64,000 bases of DNA from positions 62,001 to 126,000 of the forward strand of contig JBAQYF010000019.1 of the NCBI GenBank assembly GCA_049299895.1, given 5' to 3'. Below the pieces are notes generated by a model that saw only the letters and a list, made by a program, of their open reading frames with translations, was not told the origin of the DNA and did not search any database. A program made the translations under genes and the position numbers. The DNA is from CAIYYO01 sp049299895 (GTDB lineage: Archaea > Altiarchaeota > Altiarchaeia > IMC4 > QMZM01). Of this stretch, positions 26,281 through 33,460 are shown one piece after another; the first letter of the stretch is position 1; each line of letters starts with the position of its first letter.

Positions 26281-27780
26281 CTATTCGACTATCACGTGCG
26301 CGTCTTTCAGGTCCTTGTCCACCTTCAGGAAGAGCGCAAGGAATGCGCCGAATACAAGTATCAGGGACGCTATGTAAAAGTCCGTCCTGTATGCTATTAT
26401 CTGCGCCTTGAGTACGACCAGATTCAACACCTGCGCGCGTATGACCGGATCAGCCGTGTTTATCACCGTGTTCTGCGAAAGGGCCAGGACCTGATCCTCG
26501 GTCGTGTAGCGGATGATGGTCGCAAAGAACGCTATCCCGAAGGCCCCCGCGATGTTCCTTGCGAGTGCGAGGATAGACGAGGATATGCCTATCTCATCTT
26601 CCGGGACGACCGCAGCGATTATGTTCGTCCTCTGCGCCATGCCAAGACCCATCCCGAAAGCAAGGGTAAAGACCGCGAACATTATCTCAGGGGCAGTGGA
26701 CCTTACGTCCAGCGTAACGAAAAGCGACATACCAAGAGCTGCAATCAGCGTGCTTAAGGCTATCACGTATCTGGGCTCGACTTTTCCTGTGAGGCTTCCC
26801 CCGAGGGGCGCTGCAAGCATCATCCCGAATGCCATGGGCATAAAGAGGTAACCGGTCGCAGTCGCGTCATACCCCAGGTATATCTGGGCGAAGAGCGGCA
26901 GTATGAATATCCCCCCCATCATCCCCATGAAGATAATAAAATTATTCAGCAATGCCCCAAGGAATATCTTCTCCCGCAGGTACTTGAAGTCCACTATCGG
27001 CTCCGGGTGCTTGTCGTCTATCAGATAGAACACGTAGAAGAACGTCAGCCCTATAAAGTAGCAGGCCATCGCTTCCGGGGAACCCCAGCCCCAGTCTACG
27101 CCCTTGTCGAGGACCAGGACGAGCGCAGACAGGGCAACACCCAGGGTTATAGCGCCCCACCAATCGAATTTCAGAGTCTTTCTCTCGGACGTAGATTCAT
27201 TGATGAACATAAGAGCCATTACCAGGCCAAGGATACCTACAGGGAGATTGATCAAAAACACAGACCTCCAGCCGAAGGTATCTATCAATGGACCGCCTAT
27301 CAAAGGCCCGAATACGGAGGCAACGGCAAACGAGGAAGACCATATGCCGAGAGCCATGGAACGCTCCCTCCCCTTCCTGAACGTGACGGCGATGATGGCC
27401 ATCGCAGTCGGATAATCCGCGGACCCGGCAATTGCCTGTATGATCCGGAACACTATCATAGAATTAAGGTCCCAGGCAAGGCCAGCAAGGACGGAACCTA
27501 TTATGAAAATGGTAAAACCCATTATGTAGATCTTTTTCCTTCCAAGGGTGTCCCCCAATTTACCCCAGATGGGGACGAATATAGCGTTCGCAAGGATGTA
27601 GGCGGTCGCAATCCATCCTGCGGAGGATACGGTTATGTTAAAATCAGAGATAATCCTGGGCAGCGCCAGATTGACTATTGTCTGGTCTAATCGCCCCAGG
27701 AACGTTCCTACGATGACCGTCAGGAGTATCCACCATTTCAGGCTGCCGTTGCCGTTCTCCGCGCCTTTCCCGTTTTCCAT
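26281..27780 (-). CDS. MFS drug exporter, DHA2 (EmrB/QacA) family, 14 helices
   Basis: A 499-residue proton-driven multidrug exporter. It has the DHA2 signatures LDQTIVNLALPRIISDFN (motif D1, residues about 31-48), WGKLGDTLGRKKIYIMG (motif A), IQAIAGSADYPTAMAII (motif B region) and FGPLIGGPLIDTFGWR (motif C), and about 14 membrane segments. It is the last gene of a leftward operon: COG1361 protein, MarR regulator, HlyD-like adaptor, MFS. EmrA-EmrB partners in bacteria are organised the same way, so substrate export is coupled to the adaptor and perhaps to the secreted COG1361 protein. Confidence 0.92.
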   Translation of the reverse strand: MENGKGAENGNGSLKWWILLTVIVGTFLGRLDQTIVNLALPRIISDFNITVSSAGWIATAYILANAIFVPIWGKLGDTLGRKKIYIMGFTIFIIGSVLAGLAWDLNSMIVFRIIQAIAGSADYPTAMAIIAVTFRKGRERSMALGIWSSSFAVASVFGPLIGGPLIDTFGWRSVFLINLPVGILGLVMALMFINESTSERKTLKFDWWGAITLGVALSALVLVLDKGVDWGWGSPEAMACYFIGLTFFYVFYLIDDKHPEPIVDFKYLREKIFLGALLNNFIIFMGMMGGIFILPLFAQIYLGYDATATGYLFMPMAFGMMLAAPLGGSLTGKVEPRYVIALSTLIAALGMSLFVTLDVRSTAPEIMFAVFTLAFGMGLGMAQRTNIIAAVVPEDEIGISSSILALARNIAGAFGIAFFATIIRYTTEDQVLALSQNTVINTADPVIRAQVLNLVVLKAQIIAYRTDFYIASLILVFGAFLALFLKVDKDLKDAHVIVE

Positions 27781-27796
27781 GATCCGCTTATTCTGT

Positions 27797-28474
27797 TTAC
27801 TTGTGTATCCACATCTTCGCGGACATCCCGTTCATCAGCTCGGGATAGGCGTATACGTCGTATTTCACCTTCACGTCGAACTGCTTCTGCTCCCTCTTGT
27901 CGGAGATGGAGAAAACAAGATCAGAGGACCTCGCCGTGGGGCTTATGCCGTCCACGACGCCGGAGTATTCTTTTGACGGGAACGCATCCACGGTGAACGA
28001 TACTTTCTGGCCGACTCTCAGGTCGGATAAGCCTTTGTTCTCTTCCACGCGGCCGACTACCCGCAACTCCTTCGGATCTATTATCCTGACAATGGAATCC
28101 GCATTGCTGACAGCCTGCCCGGGGACGTTCTTCACGGAAAGGACTATGCCGTCTGCGCCCGCGCGTATCACCTGGCCGTCCCTCAGGCGCGCAACAACCT
28201 TATTCTTCGAGACCTTGTCTCCTTCCTTGACCAATACCTCATCCAATACGACCGGCGGAGACGTCGGAGCAAGCCTCGGGCCGAGAGATATCACGGGCGC
28301 CGATATCTCGGACTTTTCCACGTAGACCTTGCTCTGCTCGTCCTGCCAGTAGGCAAGACCCGCTACCGACGCCGCAAGAACGATGAAAGCGATAACGCCG
28401 AGCGCTACCGGACTATTCCTTATCTTACGGAAAATATTCCTCTTAGGTTTAGCCCCATGACTTTTATTTGGCAT
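27797..28474 (-). CDS. HlyD/EmrA-like membrane fusion protein, short
   Basis: A 225-residue adaptor with one N-terminal membrane helix (ALGVIAFIVLAASVAGLAYW, near residues 24-43) and an outer biotinyl-lipoyl-like domain split as usual. One half is VLVKEGDKVSKNKVVARLRD and the other GADGIVLSVKNVPGQAVSNA. A beta-barrel follows (ELRVVGRVEENKGLSDL, then VSFTVDAFPSKEYSGVVDGI). The long coiled-coil hairpin of bacterial EmrA is missing, which makes sense in a cell without an outer membrane. It overlaps the end of the MarR gene by 11 bases and precedes the MFS exporter. Confidence 0.87.
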   Translation of the reverse strand: MPNKSHGAKPKRNIFRKIRNSPVALGVIAFIVLAASVAGLAYWQDEQSKVYVEKSEISAPVISLGPRLAPTSPPVVLDEVLVKEGDKVSKNKVVARLRDGQVIRAGADGIVLSVKNVPGQAVSNADSIVRIIDPKELRVVGRVEENKGLSDLRVGQKVSFTVDAFPSKEYSGVVDGISPTARSSDLVFSISDKREQKQFDVKVKYDVYAYPELMNGMSAKMWIHK

Positions 28475-28922
28475 TTTCTTCCTCCCCGCACACCCTCATG
28501 AATATCTCCCTGACTTTGTCGAGCGACGCGCACAGCGCCTCCAGATCCCCGTCGGAAAGTTTCGAAAGGTTTTTCTTTATCTCCTCCTTTTCTTCTACGC
28601 GATGCTTCAACATGAACGCCTTCCCGGCTTCGGTCAATGAGATATTTATTATCCTCCGATCGTTCGCATCATAAGTCCTCTCCAGCTTCCCGTCATTTAT
28701 TAGGCGGTCGATAAGAAAGGTCGCCCCGGGCTTTGAGACGCAAATATTGCGCCCAAGCTCGGACATGGACATGGAACCCTTACGCAGAAGGATCCCCATT
28801 ATCATGTAATGGCCGGGATTTAGGCCCTCTGTATTCTTGTGCCAGGCCGTGACCTTCCGGTAAAAAAAAGGCAGGAACATATGCAGCCGGTCTGCGATCG
28901 CCTCAAGCTTTTCGTCGTCCAT
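28464..28922 (-). CDS. MarR-family transcription regulator
   Basis: A 152-residue winged-helix regulator. The core reads HYMIMGILLRKGSMSMSELG, then NICVSKPGATFLIDRLINDG (recognition helix), LERTYDANDRRIINISLTEA (the beta wing with the DxRxxxLxLT-type motif). It sits inside the exporter operon, after the COG1361 gene (6-base gap) and before HlyD, and most likely represses it until a toxic ligand binds. The concentric palindrome just upstream of the operon at 30552-30600 is its probable operator. Confidence 0.92.
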   Translation of the reverse strand: MDDEKLEAIADRLHMFLPFFYRKVTAWHKNTEGLNPGHYMIMGILLRKGSMSMSELGRNICVSKPGATFLIDRLINDGKLERTYDANDRRIINISLTEAGKAFMLKHRVEEKEEIKKNLSKLSDGDLEALCASLDKVREIFMRVCGEEENAK

Positions 28923-28928
28923 CTTGCT

Positions 28929-30545
28929 TTATGCACCCTCTTTTTCAGGCAGCGCCTTTACGGCCTTGGACTTCTGCGCCCCAGACCGGGATAAGAATGA
29001 CACGATGAGGCCCAGGGCAACGAGTGCCATCAGACCCTCCAGACCCATTATCAAAGGAGATACGCTCCCAGAGGATTGCCTGGCCGAATACTCCTGCCCT
29101 GAAAGAACGTTCACATCGACGTCCGATAAAACGATCTGATCGACATTGCTGTTCGTCTCTTTATACTGCAGCCGGACCGTCAATGGGATCGTCCCGGACG
29201 ACGCGTTTTTATTAACCGTTATCTCGTAGTCTTCTGTGACCGTCGCATCCGAACCAAGGTTCCCGACGTAGGATTCCGCAGGCAGGCTCACCGCATAGTT
29301 TTCCGTCGGCAGCAACCCGACGCTGAGGAACTTTACCTCGGCATAACCCTTGTTGACGACGCTTAAAGTGACGCGGCCCGTAGTCCCGGGGGCAAGGAGA
29401 TCGCTCCTTTCCAGGAAGAGTTGCAACTCCGGCTTACCGTCCAGAGCAAGGCCGATGGTCTTCTTAACGGCGTACTTGACCCCTGCGGCATCGAAGTATT
29501 CTATCGTAAGAGGTATCTCGTAAGCCTTTACGTCGGCCTGCGAATCCACCAAAAGCCGGAAGGAAACGTCCTCCTTCCCGTGTTTTCCTATGTCCCCGAT
29601 GAAGCGCTCGGACGAACCGATAGGAGTAAAGGGACTAGACAACTGGGCAGTAACGCTCACGTCATTTGCCTGCGCGCTTCCGAGGTTTTCCAGGGATACC
29701 GTGACGTTCACAGCAGTCCCCGGGCTTGCGCTCGTATACGAGACGTCCGATACCTTGAAGTCCGCATCGCTCCTCTGAACGTCGATACTCACGGGAAGAT
29801 TCTCCTTCATGGAATTCCCGGAGATATCCGAATAATCCATCAACAGGGAAAAAGAGCATACCCCAACATTAGAAGGCTTGATGTCATACTCCAGGCGGAA
29901 ATCCTGCCCGCGGGAAACGTCCCCGACAAACACCTTGGACGAACCGATCACGGATGCGCACGCGGCCTGGGCCGGATCAGGGCCAAGCGTCGCAGAAACG
30001 CCCTTTGCCCCGTCCTGAGTCGAACCGGTGATGACCAATTTACCCGCGGAATCCTTGGAGAAAACATCCTTCACAACCGCTATCTGGAAGTTCGCACTCA
30101 CATAGACCCTCACTGGAAAATCCCAGACAGTCTCCTGATCGTTCTCAAGCTTCCCTGAACTGTCATACCCGTCGTAATTGATCCTGACCTGTATGTTATG
30201 CAAGCCTATGTACGCGTCCTTTGAAACGGTCAACGTCGAAGATACCGTCTTGATGGAGTAGGGCTCCATCTTCCCAAGATCCCACTTCTTATTGACCGCG
30301 ATGCTCCCGGTCTCGGGAACAGACAACTGGACATCCTCTGCCGCCTGAGGCCCCACGTTCCTGATAACTATCTGCAGCACCCCGGAATCGCCAGGTTTCA
30401 GGTTCGAATCCACGTGCGTCAGATCGTAGTCCAGCACGACGTTCGTCGGGCTGACGCTCTTATCATCGGCAGCATAAGCAGTCATGCTCGATAATACAAA
30501 CAAGATCGCCAAAAATATTCCAAAAAAGTTCCGTTTATTTTCCAT
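28929..30545 (-). CDS. COG1361 (CARDB/NEW3-like) secreted membrane-anchored protein, MFS operon
   Basis: A 538-residue envelope protein. It has a signal peptide (residues about 1-25, cut near AYA-AD), four or so Ig-like beta domains each with the LKPGDSGVLQIVIRNVG or PGTAVNVTVSLENLGSAQAN pattern, and a C-terminal membrane helix (LIMGLEGLMALVALGLIVSF) with a short basic tail. The type is COG1361, widespread in archaea with unknown function. It is the first gene of the MarR-HlyD-MFS operon, so it is controlled with an exporter. It is a clear paralogue of the protein at 33886-35457 (shared YIGLHNIQVRINYDGYD-type stretch). An extracellular adaptor role is inference. Confidence 0.88.
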   Translation of the reverse strand: MENKRNFFGIFLAILFVLSSMTAYAADDKSVSPTNVVLDYDLTHVDSNLKPGDSGVLQIVIRNVGPQAAEDVQLSVPETGSIAVNKKWDLGKMEPYSIKTVSSTLTVSKDAYIGLHNIQVRINYDGYDSSGKLENDQETVWDFPVRVYVSANFQIAVVKDVFSKDSAGKLVITGSTQDGAKGVSATLGPDPAQAACASVIGSSKVFVGDVSRGQDFRLEYDIKPSNVGVCSFSLLMDYSDISGNSMKENLPVSIDVQRSDADFKVSDVSYTSASPGTAVNVTVSLENLGSAQANDVSVTAQLSSPFTPIGSSERFIGDIGKHGKEDVSFRLLVDSQADVKAYEIPLTIEYFDAAGVKYAVKKTIGLALDGKPELQLFLERSDLLAPGTTGRVTLSVVNKGYAEVKFLSVGLLPTENYAVSLPAESYVGNLGSDATVTEDYEITVNKNASSGTIPLTVRLQYKETNSNVDQIVLSDVDVNVLSGQEYSARQSSGSVSPLIMGLEGLMALVALGLIVSFLSRSGAQKSKAVKALPEKEGA

Positions 30546-30551
30546 TTTTAT

Positions 30552-30600
30552 AGTTCAACTGTAAAATAGTTCAATATTTGAACTGTTATTTAGTTGAACT
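30552..30600. promoter_or_regulatory. Concentric inverted-repeat operator of the MarR exporter operon
   Basis: Two nested palindromes share the centre 30576. The inner one is AGTTCAA-TAT-TTGAACT (30568-30584). The outer arms are AGTTCAAC (30552-30559) and GTTGAACT (30593-30600). The four half-sites carry the same TTGAACT motif. The array begins six bases upstream of the COG1361 start codon, over the promoter, as expected for repression by a MarR dimer or pair of dimers. MarR sites in general are palindromes of this size. Confidence 0.75.
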
Positions 30601-30663
30601 AATTATCCGCACTAGAAGTTTATAAATAAGAAAAAAAGATCAGATGGTTCACATAATATACCC

Positions 30664-30708
30664 ATAACAGGTTTTATGCGAAGAAAACTTCGCATAAAAA
30701 CTAGTTAT
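30664..30708. repeat. attC-like bulged hairpin 0 (short)
   Basis: Outer arms ATAAC (30664-30668) and GTTAT (30704-30708) flank inner arms TTTTATGCGAAG (30672-30683) and CTTCGCATAAAA (30688-30699). Unpaired AGG and ACTA lie between the arms, and the loop is AAAA. This R-spacer-L-loop-L-spacer-R layout is that of a very short attC site. It marks the left edge of the cassette array. A transcription terminator or toxin operator is the alternative reading. Confidence 0.5.
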
Positions 30709-30780
30709 ATGAAATTTCAGTTTTGGCTTGTTTTCTTCTTTTTCCGGCGATATATATGCGAAAAAGCCGCTATTCCTATT

Positions 30781-31008
30781 ATGAGAGGCGATAAAATCCA
30801 AACCTTTACGGCTGTCTTGCATAAAGAAGAAGACATGTATGTCGCCGAATGTCCCGAGGTTGGCACGGTCAGCCAGGGAGAGACCATAGAAGAGGCAGTA
30901 AGCAATCTTAAAGAAGCTACCGAGCTTTATCTCTGTGAATTTCCCCTAAAAGAAAAGACCAAGACCTTGATGACGACTTTCGAGGTCGCCTACAGTGCCA
31001 GCGCTTAG
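30781..31008 (+). CDS. hicB: HicB-like antitoxin
   Basis: A 75-residue protein with the HicB fold: FTAVLHKEEDMYVAECPEVG, then TVSQGETIEEAVSNLKEATE, LYLCEF. This partial RNase H-like domain binds and blocks HicA. The ATG at 30781 is chosen because the family starts here. A TATA-like GATATATATGCG at about 30748-30759 would give a leaderless transcript at this point. A longer frame upstream runs into the attC-like hairpin. The stop overlaps the hicA start by 14 bases. There is no added DNA-binding domain, so autoregulation would need another factor. Confidence 0.9.
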   Translation: MRGDKIQTFTAVLHKEEDMYVAECPEVGTVSQGETIEEAVSNLKEATELYLCEFPLKEKTKTLMTTFEVAYSASA

Positions 31009-31225
31009 AAAAGTTTCAGGAGAAAAGGCCATTAAGATTCTATGCAACAAACTGGGCTTCCAAGTAACAGGCAGAACAGGAAGCCACGTACGACTATCTA
31101 AAATGACACCAGACGGAAAAATAGGAACCGTCGTACCCATGCACAACGAATTAAAGATCGGAACACTCAAAAGCGTACTAAAACTGGCGAAGATCGACGA
31201 AGAAGAATTCTCAAAATATTTATAA
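30995..31225 (+). CDS. hicA: HicA-like mRNA interferase toxin
   Basis: A 76-residue double-stranded-RNA-binding-like toxin that cuts mRNA. It reads LRKVSGEKAIKILCNKLGFQ, then TGRTGSHVRLSKM with the catalytic His in GSHVRL, and IGTVVPMHNELKIGTLKSVL. It starts with GTG at 30995 inside the end of hicB, a usual layout for translational coupling, though most systems place hicA first. An attC-like palindrome (31277-31363) follows 52 bases after the stop, making the pair a cassette unit. Confidence 0.9.
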   Translation: MPALRKVSGEKAIKILCNKLGFQVTGRTGSHVRLSKMTPDGKIGTVVPMHNELKIGTLKSVLKLAKIDEEEFSKYL

Positions 31226-31276
31226 GAAGCCAAAATCGAAACTCTCGCGAGCGCGCTCGGTGCTGATCGCACTCAC

Positions 31277-31363
31277 ATAACACGCATTTAACGGCTCACT
31301 CGCTTCGCTCGTTCGGCCCAAATTCTGGCTACGGCCAGAACTTCGTTAAATGCGGGACGTTAT
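31277..31363. repeat. attC-like site A (after hicBA)
   Basis: Outer arms ATAAC (31277-31281) and GTTAT (31359-31363) enclose inner arms CGCATTTAACG (31283-31293) and CGTTAAATGCG (31344-31354). Spacers of 1 and 4 bases make the stem asymmetric. The inner loop holds a second hairpin TTCTGGC...GCCAGAA (31323-31340) and the shared ACGGCTC..TCGTTCGGC segment. Size of 87 bp and arm order fit an attC recombination site with GTTATAC as the crossover core. Confidence 0.65.
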
Positions 31364-31445
31364 ACGCAATTCAAAAATCCTGTCGTTTTCCGTCGACCGA
31401 CGGTTTATTAACTCGTAAGACCAATCTTATCATAGGTGATTTGAA

Positions 31446-31715
31446 ATGATAAACGTCGATTTTACCAAGATGAGCTCCAAAGGCCAGATAGTCATACCTC
31501 AGGAGATGAGAAAAGGGCTAGATGTTGGAGACCGGTTCATCATAATCCGCAGAGACAACGAGATCATATTGAAACCAGCAGACGATCTTGAAGAGAATTT
31601 CTTGGAAGACCTAAATTTCGCAAAAAAGACCCTGGCGTCGCTCGATAAGTACGGCAAGGGCAAGTTCAAGGAGATTGAGGGCAAAGATTTCCTAAAAGAA
31701 CTTGAGAAATGGTAA
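31446..31715 (+). CDS. AbrB/SpoVT-type antitoxin
   Basis: An 89-residue DNA-binding protein. The swapped-hairpin AbrB domain is plain: VDFTKMSSKGQIVIPQEMRK, GLDVGDRFIIIRRDNEIILK. The C-terminal helix region (about residues 50-89) would wrap and inhibit the toxin encoded next, whose start overlaps this stop by seven bases. An AGGTGAT ribosome site lies a few bases before the ATG. As the usual regulator of its own operon it probably binds the promoter near 31400-31440. Confidence 0.92.
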   Translation: MINVDFTKMSSKGQIVIPQEMRKGLDVGDRFIIIRRDNEIILKPADDLEENFLEDLNFAKKTLASLDKYGKGKFKEIEGKDFLKELEKW

Positions 31716-31957
31716 CAGTCGCGTACGACAAAAGGTTCGAGCGGACCATCAAAAAAATAAAAGACGAGGGACTAAAGGAAAGAGTTAAGAAGCAGATAGC
31801 AAAGGTGGTAGAAAACCCTGAAACGGGAAAACCGATGCGCTTCATCCGAAAAGACACACGAGAAGTATACGTTCCACCATTTCGTCTATCGTATGCATAC
31901 CTGAAAGAAGAGGACAAAATAATATTCCTCGAATTATACCACAAAGACGAACAATAG
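31709..31957 (+). CDS. RelE/ParE-family toxin
   Basis: An 82-residue toxin of the RelE fold that cuts mRNA on the ribosome or acts on gyrase. The pattern VTVAYDKRFERTIKKIKDEG, KKQIAKVVENPETGKPMRFI, REVYVPPFRLSYAYLKEEDK and IIFLELYHKDEQ has the expected strand-helix order and basic groove residues. It starts with ATG overlapping the antitoxin stop. The degenerate attC-like site B with a MITE-like insert follows within about 55 bases. Confidence 0.9.
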   Translation: MVTVAYDKRFERTIKKIKDEGLKERVKKQIAKVVENPETGKPMRFIRKDTREVYVPPFRLSYAYLKEEDKIIFLELYHKDEQ

Positions 31958-32012
31958 GAACAGGATTTTTGAACTTCTCGTAGCCTACGGCTCCTCGACC
32001 TTTACAGGGCGC

Positions 32013-32207
32013 ATAACAAAGGACGCTGTCTCATAATTCGGTTTTTTATCATTTTAATTTAAAAGGGTTTTTTAAGCCGTATAAACTGCAATTCGTAACG
32101 TGATTTTTAATTATGGGACAGCCTGAGGCATTTAAACGGCTCGTTCGGCCTGCGGCCTCACTTGGCTCAAATCCCCTTAGGGGACTTCGTTAAATCACAT
32201 ACATTAT
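32013..32207. repeat. attC-like site B (after AbrB-RelE), interrupted
   Basis: Left outer arm ATAAC at 32013-32017; right outer arm decayed to ATTAT at 32203-32207. Inner arms are ATTTAAACG (32130-32138) and CGTTAAAT (32188-32195), pairing with one extra A bulged out, like the extrahelical base typical of attC. The inner part holds the shared ACGGCTCGTTCGGC and CTCAAATCCCC segments. A 98-bp inverted-repeat element sits between the left outer and inner arms. The site is probably no longer recombined. Confidence 0.55.
32025..32122. mobile_element. MITE-like inverted-repeat element
   Basis: A 98-bp element bounded by 14-bp imperfect terminal inverted repeats, GCTGTCTCATAATT (32025-32038) and AATTATGGGACAGC (32109-32122), one mismatch. 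The interior is AT-rich and has no gene. TIRs of the kind GGCTGTCCCATAAT occur in several DDE transposon families (from memory). No target duplication is evident. It splits attC-like site B. Confidence 0.55.
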
Positions 32208-32280
32208 ATTCAATAAATCTGGAGCCCTCAGCATTCAGAAAAATATTTAATATCCAAAGTTGTATTATAAGATAAGATAT

Positions 32281-32952
32281 ATGATGGAAAATAAAAATTT
32301 GGGTAATAAGATTTTTCAGATCATACTAATTATCGAAGTAATTGCAGTCGCTTTGGTGATTATCTTTGATTTCTTTCTTCCGACATTGGTTATCCTTGCT
32401 CTGGCTGCTTTTTCCCTTTTAATTCGTAAAGAAAACATTAAAGCGCTCGGGTTCAAAAAAATAGACAAGCCATTAAAAATGGTTGGAACTATATTTCTGC
32501 TCTCTCTTATATGGTCGGTTATCTTGTTGGCATTTATTATGCCGGTTCTTAATCATTTACTTGGAACGACACAGGACTTATCTGCTTTTGAAGACCTGAA
32601 AGGCAATATTGGAAAACTGATCCCTCTTTTGTTGCTTTCATGGACCCTGGCAGCCTTAGGTGAAGAGACTGCGTATAGGGGTTATCTGCAAAAAATTCTT
32701 TATGATCTTTTTGGAAAAAATAAAATAGGAATTGTTTTAACAATCGCAATCTCTTCGATTCTATTTGGTCTTGCACATACCGAACAAGGCATTATCGGAG
32801 TTGTTTTAACTACATTTGATGCGGTCATTCTCAGCTTGGTGAAGAGGCATTATAATGACAATTTATGGGCACCAGTATTTTTTCATGGGATAAACAACAC
32901 TGTCGGTATGATAACCTTCTTTTTTATTGGACCAATTTATGGATTTTGGTGA
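32281..32952 (+). CDS. CPBP-family intramembrane metalloprotease (Abi/CaaX-like)
   Basis: A 223-residue membrane protein with about seven helices. The glutamic-protease-like motifs of the family are present: EETAYRGYLQKILYDLFG (EExxxR) near residue 131, FGLAHTEQG near residue 163 and FFHGINNTVG near residue 202. Family members process prenylated proteins, mature bacteriocin immunity factors, or act as abortive-infection proteins. The ATG at 32281 is preferred; TATTTAATAT lies about 30 bases before it. The gene looks lower in G+C than its neighbours and sits between attC-like sites B and C, as expected for a cassette. Confidence 0.9.
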   Translation: MMENKNLGNKIFQIILIIEVIAVALVIIFDFFLPTLVILALAAFSLLIRKENIKALGFKKIDKPLKMVGTIFLLSLIWSVILLAFIMPVLNHLLGTTQDLSAFEDLKGNIGKLIPLLLLSWTLAALGEETAYRGYLQKILYDLFGKNKIGIVLTIAISSILFGLAHTEQGIIGVVLTTFDAVILSLVKRHYNDNLWAPVFFHGINNTVGMITFFFIGPIYGFW

Positions 32953-33013
32953 TAATTTAAACTATTGAAGAGTTCCGGGCTCCAGATTTACTCTGAAATT
33001 TCCCTTCAGGACG

Positions 33014-33136
33014 TTGCACTAAATTTCAGCCTGCAGGGAATAAAACAGCGAGTTGAACGGCTCGTTCGGCTGCGCTTCGCTCGGTCCAAATCCTCGCTTC
33101 GGTCGGACTACGCATAATCCGGTATGTTTAGCGCAA
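33014..33136. repeat. attC-like site C (after CPBP gene)
   Basis: Outer arms TTGCACTAAAT (33014-33024) and GTTTAGCGCAA (33126-33136) are inverted repeats with one mismatch and a terminal G-T pair. The inner part has the shared ACGGCTCGTTCGGC and GGTCCAAATCCTCG segments seen in sites A and B. The putative right core is GTTTAGC rather than GTTATAC. A further pair CTGAAATTT/AAATTTCAG lies at about 32993-33029. Length of 123 bp is within the range of attC sites. Confidence 0.55.
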
Positions 33137-33193
33137 TATAAGCACTGCCCAAAAGAAATGTTTATATATTTATTAAAAAACTAATTCATTATC

Positions 33194-33460
33194 ATGAAAC
33201 TTAATGACCAGACGATTATTTCCCTTGTTGCGGGAGCTTGTTTGCTTGGTTTAGTCGTAGTTCTTAAAAATGTGTTATTGATTACGCCGGAGATCTTATC
33301 AAGAGACGTTATCCTTTATATTATCTGCTATACCGGTTTCATAGCTTCTTTTTCTGCAAAAGATAAAACTAAAAAACAATTCAAACAGGATACGCCTTTA
33401 TTCTGGAGCATATTGATCGTACTGATAACGCTGGCAATTATTGCGGTGTATGCTTTATAG
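33194..33460 (+). CDS. Small membrane protein, last unit of the cassette array
   Basis: An 88-residue protein with three hydrophobic stretches (IISLVAGACLLGLVVVLKNV, VILYIICYTGFIASF and FWSILIVLITLAIIAVYAL) and a lysine-rich loop (SAKDKTKKQFKQDT). I do not recognise a family. TATTTATTAAAAA just upstream suggests a promoter. Its stop overlaps the stop of the convergent PadR gene by six bases, which marks the right edge of the array. Small orphan membrane proteins are common cassette cargo. Confidence 0.65.
   Translation: MKLNDQTIISLVAGACLLGLVVVLKNVLLITPEILSRDVILYIICYTGFIASFSAKDKTKKQFKQDTPLFWSILIVLITLAIIAVYAL

Larger units (their letters stand above)
30664..33460. mobile_element. Integron-like gene-cassette array, no integrase in window
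   Basis: Four short units on the plus strand, separated by related imperfect palindromes. They are hicB-hicA (30781-31225), AbrB-RelE (31446-31957), a CPBP protease (32281-32952) and a small membrane protein (33194-33460). The palindromes at 30664, 31277, 32013 and 33014 have outer arms ATAAC...GTTAT or variants. The last three share ACGGCTC..TCG...CAAAT in the inner part. One or two genes per unit, all on one strand, toxin-antitoxin content and a palindrome after each unit are the hallmarks of cassettes with attC sites. The array lies between two leftward exporter operons and looks lower in G+C. No IntI was found here. Confidence 0.6.

Noticed and set aside
30400..30420. GGTTCGAATCC, like a tRNA T-loop
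   Set aside because: It lies inside the COG1361 gene in a conserved domain, and no acceptor stem, anticodon arm or D-arm can be built around it.
32161..32195. CTCAAATCCCC followed by AGGGGA as a tRNA T-arm
   Set aside because: The rest of a tRNA is absent, and the segment recurs in sites A and C as part of the palindromic repeat family.
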